Source of the DNA: Paenibacillus curdlanolyticus YK9
GTDB taxonomy: Bacteria; Bacillota; Bacilli; Paenibacillales; Paenibacillaceae
Length of the DNA stretch: 64,000 nucleotides
Reading direction: 5' to 3'
Assembly (NCBI RefSeq): GCF_000179615.1
Contig: NZ_AEDD01000006.1
Span: 33,501 to 97,500, forward strand
Below the pieces are notes generated by a model. The model saw nothing but the letters and a program-made list of their open reading frames with translations, had not been told where the DNA came from and made no database searches. Made by a program: the position numbers and the translations under genes. The first letter of the stretch is position 1. Each line of letters opens with the position of its first letter. Below are positions 44,083 to 53,667 of the stretch, piece after piece.

Positions 44083-45498
44083 TTATTTAGCATGCTGCCT
44101 CAACCAGTTCAGCATATCATCAATCGTTTTTACCGGAACAATATTCAAATGAGGCGCTCCGAGAATAGCTTCACTAGCTTCGCTCGCTGGAACGAAGAAT
44201 ACGTCGGCATCCGTCCGATTGACGGCGTATGCCTTTTGCCTCACCCCGCCTACCGGACCTACGCTGCCATCAGGCTCAATCGTCCCCGTCCCTGCGACCC
44301 GCCAGCCATAGGTCACGCCGCTTGGCGTCAGCTGATCCATAATCGTCAGCGTGAGCATTGCCCCATGTGATGGGCCGCCGATATGCGCGAGCGGTCGTTC
44401 GAAGTGGACATTCCGCGGAATATCATAGCGATATGCCGTTTGTACCGAGATGCCGAATACAGCCCGCTTCTTCATGCTGTTCTGCTCATCTTCCATGATG
44501 CTCGTTGGCGCCGCAACCGATAGCTGCTGCCCTTGGCGACTGAGCGTGACCTGAGCCGTTGAACCCGGCGTTACTGCAGCCATGGCTTTATTCAGCGTCA
44601 CGATATCCGAAACGGAGGCGCCTTCGATCCCGGTAATGAGATCTCCCGCCTTCAAAGCACCTCGCGCGGCTCCTTCTGACGAGACGGCCATGATCGTCAC
44701 GCCTTCCTCCACAGCCCCTTTGCCCAAGCCAAGCTTACCCATTGCGACTGCCGCAGCGACCGATTCCGCCTCTGTTTTCATCGCAACAACCTCCGCGTAA
44801 GCTTCGCGCAGCGGCGGCTCATTAGCCGGCACAGGATTGAGCTCATAGATCGGCAGCAGCCGAGCTAGCAGCCAGTCGGCAGGGAAAGCTCTCCGTTCAA
44901 ACACGAGCACGCCTCGCAATCGGCCATGATCCTTCCCGCCCTCCGTCTGAGCATAGTGGTTCATGTTCATCGTTAATCCCGGATAAGTCACATTATAGGG
45001 AATCGGCATTACGAATAATGCTAGCAATAGCAGCTGAATGACAAGCGCCACACTGCTTTTGAACGGAAAACGGTGTCTTCGCCCAGATTGCGCCAGCTCG
45101 ATTACGAATAGATCCCATACAACGAACAGCCAAGCAATGGCCAGCAGCCCGATATTGATCGTTAAGCCTCGAGACGAGAGCAGAACGAAAGCTATCGCTA
45201 GCACGCTTCCTGCCACCGCACCAACGCGAGGCACGAGCCGAACGCCTCCCCACGCTCTACCGCGAAGCTTCACGACATTCTTCCGTTCATAGCGCCACGC
45301 CTGCCACGCACCAACAAGCCATAGCAACGGGACAAGCGCCAACGCATACAGCAACCCGTCAATGGTCTCAAGCCACGTCAAGCCGCCCGGCCATACGAAC
45401 GGATCAGGTACCCAGATAAGCTCGGCGGCCGCAATATATGCGATAGCAAGCAGCATGCCTGCAACGTACCAGCCCCATGCGCGATTTCGATTAAGCAT
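44083..45498 (-). CDS. PDZ-Lon domain membrane protease (YlbL-like)
   Basis: 471 residues from 45498. Several N-terminal membrane helices (to about residue 180) lead to a PDZ domain (GVTIMAVSSEGAARGALKAGDLITGIEG) and a Lon-type (S16) domain. The catalytic Ser is in GGPSHGAML and the Lys in GGVRQKAYAV, so the dyad is complete. B. subtilis YlbL is a comparable PDZ-Lon protein that degrades the division inhibitor YneA. It has more N-terminal membrane segments than YlbL, so function may differ. The start is uncertain, since upstream in-frame codons exist. Confidence 0.75.
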   Translation of the reverse strand: MLNRNRAWGWYVAGMLLAIAYIAAAELIWVPDPFVWPGGLTWLETIDGLLYALALVPLLWLVGAWQAWRYERKNVVKLRGRAWGGVRLVPRVGAVAGSVLAIAFVLLSSRGLTINIGLLAIAWLFVVWDLFVIELAQSGRRHRFPFKSSVALVIQLLLLALFVMPIPYNVTYPGLTMNMNHYAQTEGGKDHGRLRGVLVFERRAFPADWLLARLLPIYELNPVPANEPPLREAYAEVVAMKTEAESVAAAVAMGKLGLGKGAVEEGVTIMAVSSEGAARGALKAGDLITGIEGASVSDIVTLNKAMAAVTPGSTAQVTLSRQGQQLSVAAPTSIMEDEQNSMKKRAVFGISVQTAYRYDIPRNVHFERPLAHIGGPSHGAMLTLTIMDQLTPSGVTYGWRVAGTGTIEPDGSVGPVGGVRQKAYAVNRTDADVFFVPASEASEAILGAPHLNIVPVKTIDDMLNWLRQHAK

Positions 45499-45582
45499 GC
45501 CTGACCTTGACCTCCCCTTATTACTGACAGTCTGTCTAATTATACCACTGTAAGCCATTTTCAATGAATGCATAGAACATCA

Positions 45583-45629
45583 AATGCCCGCAGCGGCGCG
45601 CTGCATGAAAGCAGCCGCTTGCGGGCATT
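45583..45629 (-). terminator. Terminator of the EamA gene
   Basis: AATGCCCGCA...GCTGC and GCAGC...TGCGGGCATT pair around ATGAAA, with only a short T-tract. Confidence 0.6.
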
Positions 45630-45648
45630 CGTTTATATCCTAGATTGA

Positions 45649-46551
45649 TCAACGGCTAGTACTGCGCTCCGAGGTGATCCACACCAGCCCCATCGCCATG
45701 AGCGTTGCACCGCCTATTTGGAGGAGCGTAATCTGTTCATCAAAAAAGAGATAGCCCGCCGCCACAGCCGTTGCTGGCACAACATAACGGAAGAAGTTAG
45801 ATCGCGCTGCGCCGACTTGGTGCATCGCTGCATTCCATACGAAGACCGCTGCCACTGTGCATAGCAGCACGTTATAGGCGATGGCGGTGTAGTCGCCTGC
45901 TCCGAGGCTTGACCATGCTACCTTCCCCCAAGACCCGCAGGTCAGCGGCAGCATGAATAATGCGCCGAACGCAATGAACCATGCGCTTACGCGCAGCGGC
46001 GAATACTTCTGCATGAGCGGCATGCATGCCAGATTGAATAAGGCCCCAAACAGGCTTACGCCGAAAGCCAGCACATTGCCAATCATATGATCGGAGGACA
46101 AATCCAGCCCTTCCTCGCCCCCAATAATAATAAAGCATACGCCAGCCATTGCGACGAACCCGCCGATGGCCAGCCGTTTGGTCAGCGATTCCTTCGTGAA
46201 GAGAGGGGCGAACAACGCAGCGAATATCGGCCACGGCGCGACATTCAGCAGCGAGGCGTTCGCCAGCGTCGTATATTTGATCGAATACATAACCGCAATC
46301 TCAAGCACTGTAATACCGATAAACCCAATGGCTGCCAGTTGAAGGGCTACTCGTACAGGAACACCGATACTGCCTTCCTTCCAATAAAGCAGGCCAAAAA
46401 ATAATGGCACGGCAAGGCCAAATCGCAAAAAAGCAAACAGGATCGGATCAAAGGTTTCCATTACCAATCGGGATACGCCAAAATTGGCCCCCCATATCGC
46501 AGCTACAGCCACGAGCCCAACATATGCCCAGCTTTTATTCTTATTCGCCAT
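45649..46551 (-). CDS. EamA/DMT family transporter
   Basis: 300 residues with ten membrane helices and the two tandem EamA halves (VAAIWGANFGVSRLVME and later FGVSLFGALFNLACMPLM). These are drug/metabolite exporters of amino acids or similar compounds. The start is uncertain: 46551 (MANKNKSWAYVG) or 36 bases upstream, where MTNKNR repeats a similar motif. Ribosome binding sites are weak for both. Substrate unknown. Confidence 0.82.
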   Translation of the reverse strand: MANKNKSWAYVGLVAVAAIWGANFGVSRLVMETFDPILFAFLRFGLAVPLFFGLLYWKEGSIGVPVRVALQLAAIGFIGITVLEIAVMYSIKYTTLANASLLNVAPWPIFAALFAPLFTKESLTKRLAIGGFVAMAGVCFIIIGGEEGLDLSSDHMIGNVLAFGVSLFGALFNLACMPLMQKYSPLRVSAWFIAFGALFMLPLTCGSWGKVAWSSLGAGDYTAIAYNVLLCTVAAVFVWNAAMHQVGAARSNFFRYVVPATAVAAGYLFFDEQITLLQIGGATLMAMGLVWITSERSTSR

Positions 46552-46695
46552 GGCTTCTACCAACCTATTCTTATTCGTCATATGCAATCGAACTCATCAT
46601 ACCCTCGTCCCTACGGGTTGTAAAGTATAGGCAAGTTCGATATAGTAGTTCAAAAGAACTCTAACTCTACTAACAAAGGATTGTGAACGACGACA

Positions 46696-48024
46696 ATGGG
46701 TAGTATAGGCTTTAATCTGTTTATGGTAGCCGTATTAATTGTATTGACCGCTTTTTTCGTAGCAACGGAGTTTGCTATCATCCGGCTTCGTTCGAGCCGT
46801 GTCGATCAATTGGTATCGGAAGGCCGCTCCAACGCTTTATCCGTTCAGCGGGTGATAAGCAACCTGGATGGTTACTTATCTGCATGTCAGCTTGGCATTA
46901 CGATTACGGCACTGGGCCTCGGCTGGCTCGGAGAACCGACCGTAGAGAGGCTGCTGCTCCCCCTGTTCGAAGCATGGAATTTGAACAGTGAAGCCGGACA
47001 TCTGTTATCCTTCCTTCTCGCATTCCTCACCGTAACGTTCCTGCACGTCGTAGTCGGCGAGCTGGCACCGAAAACGTGGGCAATCCAGAAGGCCGAATTT
47101 ATTAGTTTCGCCGTTGCCAAACCGATTATTATATTTTACAGGGTCATGTATCCGTTCATCTGGCTCCTGAATGGCTCCGCTAATGCGCTGATTCGCCTAT
47201 TCGGCCTGAAGCCGGTGAAGGAGCATGAGGAAGCGCACAGCGAGGAAGAGATTCAGATTATCCTGAATGACAGCTTCCAAAGCGGCAAAATCAACAACAC
47301 CGAGTACGGCTATGTAAGCCGCATCTTCGCTTTCGACGAGATGCTGGCCAAAGAGATCATGGTGCCGCGCACCGATATGATCTGCTTATTCATTGACAAG
47401 CCGCTCGCGGACAATATGGCGATCATACGCCAAGAGCAGTATACCCGCTTCCCGATTGCGCAGGATAGCAAGGACCAAATTATCGGCATGATCAATACGA
47501 AGCAGCTTTTCCTTCAACTGCAGGACGGCATTCCGTTTAACTTCGATCAGCTCGTTCGCCCTGTTATGACCGTTCCGGAGGTTATGCCAGTTAAAACGCT
47601 CCTCAAACGGATGCAGCAGGAGCGCATGCATATTGCGATTCTCATGGATGAGTACGGCGGCACATCGGGCATGATTACGATTGAGGATATTCTTGAAATT
47701 ATCGTCGGCGAGATTCGAGATGAATTCGACGCCGATGAGCGCAAAGACATCGAGAAGCTGGCGGACAACTGCTACTTGCTCGACGGCAAGGTTTCGTTAG
47801 ACGAGCTCGGCCATTTGATCGGCGAGGATCTCGGGCATGAAGAGGTTGATACGATCGGCGGCTGGCTGTACAACGAGATTCAAGAGCCGAAGCCGGGCAA
47901 AGAATTCCGGTACAATCAACTCCAATTCATCATTCGCGAAGTAAGCAAGCATCGCATTCGGAAAGTCGAACTCATCATTCATATCGAGCAAGAGCAATCC
48001 GAAGAGGTTGCTGATGTAAGCTAA
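46696..48024 (+). CDS. CNNM/DUF21-CBS family (hemolysin-like) membrane protein
   Basis: 442 residues. The DUF21 membrane domain ([20 protein letters not shown]) is followed by two CBS domains with [12 protein letters not shown] and [24 protein letters not shown], then a CorC/HlyC C-terminal domain ([16 protein letters not shown]). Homologues are linked to magnesium or cobalt efflux. The upstream spacing of AAAGGA to the ATG is long (about 15), so initiation may be weak. Confidence 0.9.
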   Translation: MGSIGFNLFMVAVLIVLTAFFVATEFAIIRLRSSRVDQLVSEGRSNALSVQRVISNLDGYLSACQLGITITALGLGWLGEPTVERLLLPLFEAWNLNSEAGHLLSFLLAFLTVTFLHVVVGELAPKTWAIQKAEFISFAVAKPIIIFYRVMYPFIWLLNGSANALIRLFGLKPVKEHEEAHSEEEIQIILNDSFQSGKINNTEYGYVSRIFAFDEMLAKEIMVPRTDMICLFIDKPLADNMAIIRQEQYTRFPIAQDSKDQIIGMINTKQLFLQLQDGIPFNFDQLVRPVMTVPEVMPVKTLLKRMQQERMHIAILMDEYGGTSGMITIEDILEIIVGEIRDEFDADERKDIEKLADNCYLLDGKVSLDELGHLIGEDLGHEEVDTIGGWLYNEIQEPKPGKEFRYNQLQFIIREVSKHRIRKVELIIHIEQEQSEEVADVS

Positions 48025-48031
48025 AGCAAAA

Positions 48032-48071
48032 AAGGCCCTTGCGTTTCCACTTAGGAAGCGTCAAGGGCCTT
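48032..48071. terminator. Bidirectional terminator between CNNM and msrAB genes
   Basis: AAGGCCCTTG-CG and the matching CG-CAAGGGCCTT, with a further TTCC/GGAA pair towards the loop. Confidence 0.8.
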
Positions 48072-48090
48072 GCTTTGCTTTGTTTGCTTA

Positions 48091-49056
48091 TTATCGTTTC
48101 AGCAGCTTGCGGTACTCGCCATAGCCTTCTTCCTCAAGCCGATCGATCGGCACGAAACGCAGCGCAGCCGAATTGATGCAGTAGCGGAGTCCGCCCGCTT
48201 GCGGCGGCCCGTCCTCGAACACGTGGCCCAGATGCGAATCCGCTACTTGGCTGCGCACTTCGGTACGAACCATGCCATGCGTGACATCAAGATGCTCCGT
48301 TACGCCTGAGCCTTGCAGCGGCTTCGTGAAGGAAGGCCATCCACAGCCCGAGTCGTATTTGTCATACGAGCTGAACAGCGGTTCGCCCGAGACGATATCG
48401 ACGTAGATGCCTTCTCCCTTATGATCATGAAACTCGTTGCGGAACGGCGGCTCTGTCGCATTGTTCTGCGTTACCTCATACTGCAGCGGCGTAAGCCGGC
48501 TGCGCAGGCTCTGCTCATCCTCGCGGTGCTTCCAATGCTGGGAGATGAACGCGTCGCGTCCCGAGCCCTTGCGGTACATTTTATAACGAAGCGGCTGTTT
48601 CTTATGATAGTCCTGGTGATACTCCTCAGCGGGATAGAACACGGACGCCGGCTCGATTGCCGTCGCTACAGGGAGGCCGAAACGCCCGCTTGCATCCAGC
48701 TCCCGCTTCGATGCCTCAGCCAATTGATGCTGTTCCTCGTTATGATAGAAGATAGCCGGACGATAGGACTCGCCCCGATCATGGAACTGCCCGCCGCCGT
48801 CGGTCGGATCGATCTGGCGCCAGAATATTTCAAGCAGCTTCGCATAAGGGAACTGTTCGGGATCAAATGTGATCTGGATCGCCTCCGTATGCCCGGTACC
48901 CCCGCGGCAAACTTCCTCGTACGTCGGGTTAACTGTCGTTCCTCCCGTATAGCCTGACACGACGCTTATGATACCCGGCATTTCCTCGAAGGGCGAAACC
49001 ATGCACCAGAAACAACCGCCAGCGAAGGTCGCCAGCTCGATACGCTGTTCACTCAT
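48091..49056 (-). CDS. msrAB: Bifunctional peptide methionine sulfoxide reductase MsrAB
   Basis: 321 residues. The N-terminal MsrA has GGCFWC with nucleophile C15 and the expected [20 protein letters not shown]. The C-terminal MsrB begins near [18 protein letters not shown], with DSGCGWPSF and the catalytic Cys in [11 protein letters not shown]. It repairs both S- and R-methionine sulfoxide in oxidised proteins. No signal peptide, so it is cytoplasmic. The zinc-binding cysteine pairs of some MsrB enzymes are not present, as is common in the fused form. Confidence 0.95.
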   Translation of the reverse strand: MSEQRIELATFAGGCFWCMVSPFEEMPGIISVVSGYTGGTTVNPTYEEVCRGGTGHTEAIQITFDPEQFPYAKLLEIFWRQIDPTDGGGQFHDRGESYRPAIFYHNEEQHQLAEASKRELDASGRFGLPVATAIEPASVFYPAEEYHQDYHKKQPLRYKMYRKGSGRDAFISQHWKHREDEQSLRSRLTPLQYEVTQNNATEPPFRNEFHDHKGEGIYVDIVSGEPLFSSYDKYDSGCGWPSFTKPLQGSGVTEHLDVTHGMVRTEVRSQVADSHLGHVFEDGPPQAGGLRYCINSAALRFVPIDRLEEEGYGEYRKLLKR

Positions 49057-49253
49057 TTATTGAAGCTCCTCTCCGTTTTTCGTTGCTTCGATTATACTCC
49101 AATGGTTGGACGGGAACAAATCGCTAGGCGACGAGGCGCGCTACTGCACCTGAATATGTTACGATTTTCTGCCAATCGGTCGGTAGAGCCGTCGCAGCCG
49201 CTATTTTTTGTTACAATGAATAAAGCTATCGAAAGAAGAGGTGTACGCATCAA

Positions 49254-49682
49254 ATGGAAGCTCCAATGCAATCCCTATCTGCCCCCCGTTCTGACCGCGC
49301 TCCGCGCAGACGAAACAGCCGACGCGCTTTTCTGATCTTCGTCTTCATCTGGGTTATGCTTATTGCCGCTGGCCTTACAGGGGCCAAGCTTTATTCCGAC
49401 CATATGCAAGCATCGGTTACGGCTGATGTCAGCAGCCAAACCAAAGCCCAGCTCGCGCTTATGCAGCATGATTATGACGAGCGCCTTAAGAAGCTGGAGG
49501 AAAGCTATAAGGGCGAAATCGCTGTCCTGCAAAGCAAGATCGATGCGCTCAACGAGCTGCTGACGTTCACCAAAGACAATGCTAACGCCAAGACCGATAA
49601 TAGCAACAAGCTGTACACGCAGCTCAATGACGTGAAGAAGCAGCTTGAGGAATTGAAGAAAAATCTGGACGTATTGAAATGA
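49254..49682 (+). CDS. Membrane-anchored coiled-coil protein
   Basis: 142 residues. A basic N-terminus and one membrane helix (FLIFVFIWVMLIAAGLTGA) are followed by an extracytoplasmic coiled coil (LALMQHDYDERLKKLEESY through the C-terminal KKQLEELKKNLDVLK). The stop overlaps the next start by ATGA, so it is translated with the phosphodiester glycosidase gene. No enzyme motif. It may be an assembly partner of that enzyme. Confidence 0.75.
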   Translation: MEAPMQSLSAPRSDRAPRRRNSRRAFLIFVFIWVMLIAAGLTGAKLYSDHMQASVTADVSSQTKAQLALMQHDYDERLKKLEESYKGEIAVLQSKIDALNELLTFTKDNANAKTDNSNKLYTQLNDVKKQLEELKKNLDVLK

Positions 49683-50752
49683 ACATGCCCGTCAAGCTAT
49701 TAAACCGCTCAATGCTGCTCGCTAGCGCGCCGTTTCTCGGCATTCTGATCTGGCTGCTGGCGACGCAGCTGATGATCACCATTCCAACTGAGCAGCCCAA
49801 GGCTACTAGTATGGCGGATGCCGGAACAACTGACCGAATAGCTTCGGCTGGAAAAGGGCTTGACGACGCTGCTCGTTTGGCTGCCACGACGCAAGCTTCG
49901 ATCAAGAAGCAGATTCGGCTGTACGAGCAGACGAACGCCAGCATCCAGCTTATTGAATCAACCGTTTCTACGCAGGCGCAGCGACCGCTGCTCGTCTATG
50001 ACCGCCGAATTACAGGCAAGCTAGGCTATACCAATCGTACGATCCAGTCCAGCAAGCTCCGGGCGCAGCTATTTACCATTACAGCGCAAAATTTCAGCGG
50101 CTACGCCTTGAAAGTAAAGCTCAGCGACAAGGACGCCATGCGAATGGTGCTCGGGCACGATAAATTTGGCGGCTCCGAGACGACGCTAGCCGCTGTAAAG
50201 CGTTATAACGCCGTTGCAGGCGTTAACGCAGGCGGCTTCGCCGATGGACGCGGCAAGCGCTATCCGCTCAGCACGACCGTGCTGGACGGCCAATATGTCA
50301 ACGGCTTTGACCCGACGCACGCCGATCTGTTTTTCGTCGGGCTTAGCGAAGACAACAAGCTCATCGGCGGCAGCTTCTCCAGTAAAGAGCAGCTCGATCG
50401 ATTAAAACCGAAATTCGGCGCTTCCTTCGTGCCCATTCTGCTGCGTAACGGCCAACCTGTACCGATTCCGCTCAAATGGCAGCTGAGCCCCAAACGCGCG
50501 CCGCGTACAGCCATTGCAAGCTATAAGGACGACCAGCTCTTATTCCTCGTCATCGACGGATACAACGAGTCAGGCAGTTCCGGCGCTACGCTGGAGGAAC
50601 TGCAAATCCTGCTTACCCGATTCGGCGCAGTCAACGCCTATAATCTCGACGGCGGCGGATCATCATCGCTTATCTTTAACGGCAAGATCGTCAATCGCCC
50701 TTCCGATGGGCAGCTGCGGCCACTGCCGACGCACTTTTTATTTTTCGAATAA
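49679..50752 (+). CDS. Phosphodiester glycosidase (NAGPA/EpsL-like) family protein
   Basis: 357 residues. An N-terminal membrane helix (MLLASAPFLGILIWLLATQ) is followed by a helical linker and the NAGPA domain from about 115 onward. Signatures are AVAGVNAGGFAD and the C-terminal YNLDGGGSSSLIFNG with the catalytic-site DGGGS motif. Homologues hydrolyse phosphodiester-linked sugars, and bacterial EpsL-type members occur in polysaccharide clusters. The preceding coiled-coil gene overlaps it by 4 bp. Confidence 0.85.
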   Translation: MNMPVKLLNRSMLLASAPFLGILIWLLATQLMITIPTEQPKATSMADAGTTDRIASAGKGLDDAARLAATTQASIKKQIRLYEQTNASIQLIESTVSTQAQRPLLVYDRRITGKLGYTNRTIQSSKLRAQLFTITAQNFSGYALKVKLSDKDAMRMVLGHDKFGGSETTLAAVKRYNAVAGVNAGGFADGRGKRYPLSTTVLDGQYVNGFDPTHADLFFVGLSEDNKLIGGSFSSKEQLDRLKPKFGASFVPILLRNGQPVPIPLKWQLSPKRAPRTAIASYKDDQLLFLVIDGYNESGSSGATLEELQILLTRFGAVNAYNLDGGGSSSLIFNGKIVNRPSDGQLRPLPTHFLFFE

Positions 50753-50803
50753 AACAAAGGGGTGTCCCGAAAGCCACGATGGCCGAGGGACACCCCTTTG
50801 TTT
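50752..50803 (+). terminator. Terminator of the phosphodiester glycosidase gene
   Basis: A perfect 17-bp stem (AAACAAAGGGGTGTCCC) with an 18-nt loop and a TTTGTTTG tail. Confidence 0.85.
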
Positions 50804-50900
50804 GCGTTGCAACCAACTGTTGGCGTTATGTTTACAGCGGTGTCTGAGCTGTACGCCTTCTTTTAGGCGGCGTTAATACATGACATGCAGCTGCGTTCTC

Positions 50901-51094
50901 ATTGCAGTTTGTACAATCGATTCCGCTCGATCGCGGAAATAAGGAGTTATCATTGCATCGCGCGCAACGGGAAAGGCGACTTTCTATGTTTTGGGCATAT
51001 CGGTGCCTCTTCTAAACCTTATCTCGTTGTATGAACTGCAACGGGAACCTTCGAAGCAGGCCACTCATCCCTTTCTCGTTGTACAAAGTACAAC
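50901..51094. repeat. Copy 2 of the 194-bp four-palindrome element
   Basis: Palindromes at 50901, 50952, 51026 and 51078, compared with 10795, 10846, 10919 and 10972 in copy 1: offsets 51/74/52 against 51/73/53, and the same total of 194 bp. Some units are GTTGTA-N5-TACAAC, so the pairing is kept while the bases differ. The remaining sequence to 51110 shows nothing else. Confidence 0.8.
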
Positions 51095-51110
51095 AGCATG
51101 CGAAACAAAT

Positions 51111-51157
51111 AAAAAGCTGCCCTAAAAGTCGGTTAATAATGACTTTTAGGACAGCTT
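51111..51157 (-). terminator. Terminator of the MFS gene
   Basis: AAGCTG-CCTAAAAGTC and its complement with one mismatch, then TTTTT on the minus strand. Confidence 0.85.
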
Positions 51158-51175
51158 CATTTGGTGCATCTGAGC

Positions 51176-52648
51176 TTAGTGGTTGATCATCATCGTCATT
51201 TCAGTTTTTTCCGAGCCTTCGCCGGAATCTCCGTCTTGACGCTTAGGACGGCTGAGCAGGAAGCCGAACAGAATGCCTGCCGCGCCGATGTAGATCAGTA
51301 CGGAGAACATATCCCCGAACGAGTGGGACATAAGCGCAGATGGATCTTTGCCATACGTTGGCGCATAATGCTCAACGCGATTCGCCAGAATCGTCGTCAA
51401 AATCGCGATTGCGAACGAAGTTACAACCTGTTGAAGCGCTGCAGTCAACGACGTTACGCGGCCTACAAGGCTTGCTGGCGCCGATTGAATGATGTGCGTA
51501 TTAAGCGGCATCATCGACAAGCCCATGCCTGCGCCGAGGAGTGCGAACGGCAGAATGTAGCCATACTTGCTCGTATCCGTCGTCACTTGGGACAGAAGGA
51601 ATGCTGCGAAGGTTACGATAACCAGACCGCCGATTACCGGAACGCGTGCGCCCAGCTTATCATACAGCTTGCCGCCGATCGGCATGCAGACTGCCGATGC
51701 GAGCGCCATTGGGAGCATAATGACGCCCGTTTCGAATGCGCCATAGCCTTTTGCCTGGATCAGGAAGAGCGGGATCATGAACATTGTACCGAACAACGCC
51801 ACTTGCGATACCCATTGTACGATAATGCCTTTAGTGAAGTTGCCGGAACGGAATACGCGCAGCTCCAGAAGCGGCTGTTTGCGGTTCAGCTCTACGATGA
51901 TAAAGACAATAAGTGCAACGCCGCCTACGATAATGCCTGTCAGCGTTTTAGCCGATGTCCAGGAGTTGCCGCCTTCACTCACGCCATAAGCGAGAGCAGA
52001 GAATGCGATCGGTCCGAAGATCATGCCGAGCGTATCAAGCGTTGGCACTTGTTGACGTCCGATAGCTGGAAGCGTCTTGATACCAATCAATACTGCTACA
52101 ACACCGATCGGAAGGTTAATCAGGAAGATCCAATGCCACGAAGCATTTTCGATCAACCAACCGCCAATTACTGGACCCAGTGCAGGCGCGAGCAGCATCG
52201 GGATACCGATCATGCCCATAACTGCCCCTACTTTGCCCGGAGGCGCCAGACGGTAAGTAAACGCCATGGCAATCGGAGCAACCATACCGCCGCCGAGGCC
52301 TTGGATAACACGATACGCAATCAATTGCTCAATCGAGCCAGCCATAGCACATAGGCCAGATCCGAGCGTAAACAATACGACTGAAATCAAGAAAATATTT
52401 TTAGCGCCGAAACGATCCGACAACCAACCTGCCAACGGAATAACAGCTGCTTGAGACAGCGAGTAGCCAATTACGGACCATTGAACAACATTCAACGATC
52501 TGGCAAAATCCTCTTGCAGCTTCGGCAGCGCAACGTTCATTGCGGTACCGTCAAGGATAACCATGAACATACCTACGATAATTGCGAGCAGCGGTGCGAT
52601 AATGTGACTCATCGACTGCTGGTCTTTGCTTAATGTTTCGCTTGACAT
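51176..52648 (-). CDS. MFS multidrug exporter, DHA2/EmrB family (14 TM)
   Basis: 490 residues from the ATG at 52648, with GAGAGGAAAG upstream. Fourteen membrane helices, motif A region GWLSDRFGAKNIF after helix 2, motif C GMIGIPMLLAPALGPVIGG with LGPVIGG in helix 5, and the DHA2 signature VILDGTAMNVALPKLQ in helix 1. It pumps drugs or toxic metabolites by proton antiport. The divergent tetR gene and two palindromic operators in the shared promoter region indicate repression by that TetR. Confidence 0.93.
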   Translation of the reverse strand: MSSETLSKDQQSMSHIIAPLLAIIVGMFMVILDGTAMNVALPKLQEDFARSLNVVQWSVIGYSLSQAAVIPLAGWLSDRFGAKNIFLISVVLFTLGSGLCAMAGSIEQLIAYRVIQGLGGGMVAPIAMAFTYRLAPPGKVGAVMGMIGIPMLLAPALGPVIGGWLIENASWHWIFLINLPIGVVAVLIGIKTLPAIGRQQVPTLDTLGMIFGPIAFSALAYGVSEGGNSWTSAKTLTGIIVGGVALIVFIIVELNRKQPLLELRVFRSGNFTKGIIVQWVSQVALFGTMFMIPLFLIQAKGYGAFETGVIMLPMALASAVCMPIGGKLYDKLGARVPVIGGLVIVTFAAFLLSQVTTDTSKYGYILPFALLGAGMGLSMMPLNTHIIQSAPASLVGRVTSLTAALQQVVTSFAIAILTTILANRVEHYAPTYGKDPSALMSHSFGDMFSVLIYIGAAGILFGFLLSRPKRQDGDSGEGSEKTEMTMMINH

Positions 52649-52762
52649 AACTTTCCTCTCCACTCCTTTTTTCCTCTATTTCTCAAATTGACCTGCCGCC
52701 TTGATCGCGTTACAATGAAACCAGACAACTGAAAGCGGTTTTCATAAATAACCACAATTTAA

Positions 52763-52778
52763 GCGGACAATTGTCCGC
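52763..52778. promoter_or_regulatory. TetR operator 1
   Basis: GCGGACAATTGTCCGC is a perfect 16-bp palindrome. Its TTGTCC lies 17 bp from AATAAT (52794-52799), which could be the tetR promoter. Confidence 0.85.
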
Positions 52779-52800
52779 GATGCAGTACTATTGAATAATA

Positions 52801-52816
52801 GCGGACAATTGTCCGT
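52801..52816. promoter_or_regulatory. TetR operator 2
   Basis: GCGGACAATTGTCCGT repeats the same palindrome 38 bp away, directly after the putative -10. Two copies allow cooperative binding and joint repression of tetR and the exporter. Confidence 0.85.
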
Positions 52817-52862
52817 TTGTCAATTCGCAATACAAAAGCGATATAGAAAGAAGGGAGGCCGA

Positions 52863-53486
52863 ATGTTGGTAACGCCCAAACGAAAAGACGCGCAGCAGCT
52901 AACCGAACTGATTTTGGATACGGCCCGGGATTTGTTCACAGCGCATGGCGTGGACGCGGTAAGCATGCATCAGATTGCCAAGACAGCTGGTGTTGGACAA
53001 GCAACGCTTTACCGGCGCTACACGCAAAAGGCCGACTTGTGCTTGGAGCTGATGGACGATCATTTTAACCGATTCAAAAACGATGTCATCCTGCTCCTCG
53101 AGCAGCTGCAGCTTGCAGAGGAAACGATCCATACCCGGCTCAACGCGCTCGTTCGGCGACTTGTTCAATTTTGCAACGATGAATCCGCGCTGCTTCACGC
53201 CATTCATGCGACAATTGCGCCATTGAACTGCATCGAAACCGAGAAGAAGTCTTTCTTTCAGTTCCCCCCTTATGTTTTCCTGCATGGGACGATATCAACC
53301 CTGATGAGGGAAGCTTTGGATAGCGGGCGGACCGTTCCATTCGATCCGGCGTTTAACGCGCATATCCTCATTACGGCTTTAGCTCCGCATACGCTCCAGC
53401 ATTTGCATCAAGAATATGGCTACACGACAGACGATATCGTTGAAAAGTTGTGTATGGCTCTGATCAACCCGCTCTTCAAATCCTAA
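52863..53486 (+). CDS. TetR family repressor of the MFS exporter
   Basis: 207 residues from the ATG at 52863, four bases after AAGGGAGG; the longer frame begins inside the operators. The N-terminal TetR helix-turn-helix reads ILDTARDLFTAHGVDAVSMHQIAKTAGVGQATLYRRY. The ligand-binding part is unrelated to known ones by eye. It lies back to back with the exporter, and two identical palindromes occupy the gap, so it very likely represses both and is released by an exported compound. Confidence 0.9.
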   Translation: MLVTPKRKDAQQLTELILDTARDLFTAHGVDAVSMHQIAKTAGVGQATLYRRYTQKADLCLELMDDHFNRFKNDVILLLEQLQLAEETIHTRLNALVRRLVQFCNDESALLHAIHATIAPLNCIETEKKSFFQFPPYVFLHGTISTLMREALDSGRTVPFDPAFNAHILITALAPHTLQHLHQEYGYTTDDIVEKLCMALINPLFKS

Positions 53487-53487
53487 G

Positions 53488-53527
53488 CCTCGAGACGGCA
53501 TCGACACGCCGTCCGAGGTTTTTTTAT
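53488..53527 (+). terminator. Terminator of tetR
   Basis: CCTCG-GACGGC and GCCGTC-GAGG arms with an eight-base loop and a run of seven T residues. Confidence 0.85.
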
Positions 53528-53667
53528 ATTGCAGGCCTTCTTACTACAAGCGCTTTATTTCGACAATTGCAGGACTTCCGCCCTCCGTCTGGCGATTCAT
53601 TGACGCTTGTCCGACCACATCCGATAATGGAATAGGTAGATCCAACCATTTCCAGAGGAGTGATTTC

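Noticed and set aside
52730..52744. cre-like site TGAAAGCGGTTTTCA upstream of the MFS gene
   Set aside because: It is 15 bp and breaks the CcpA consensus near its end; the nearby TetR operators explain control.
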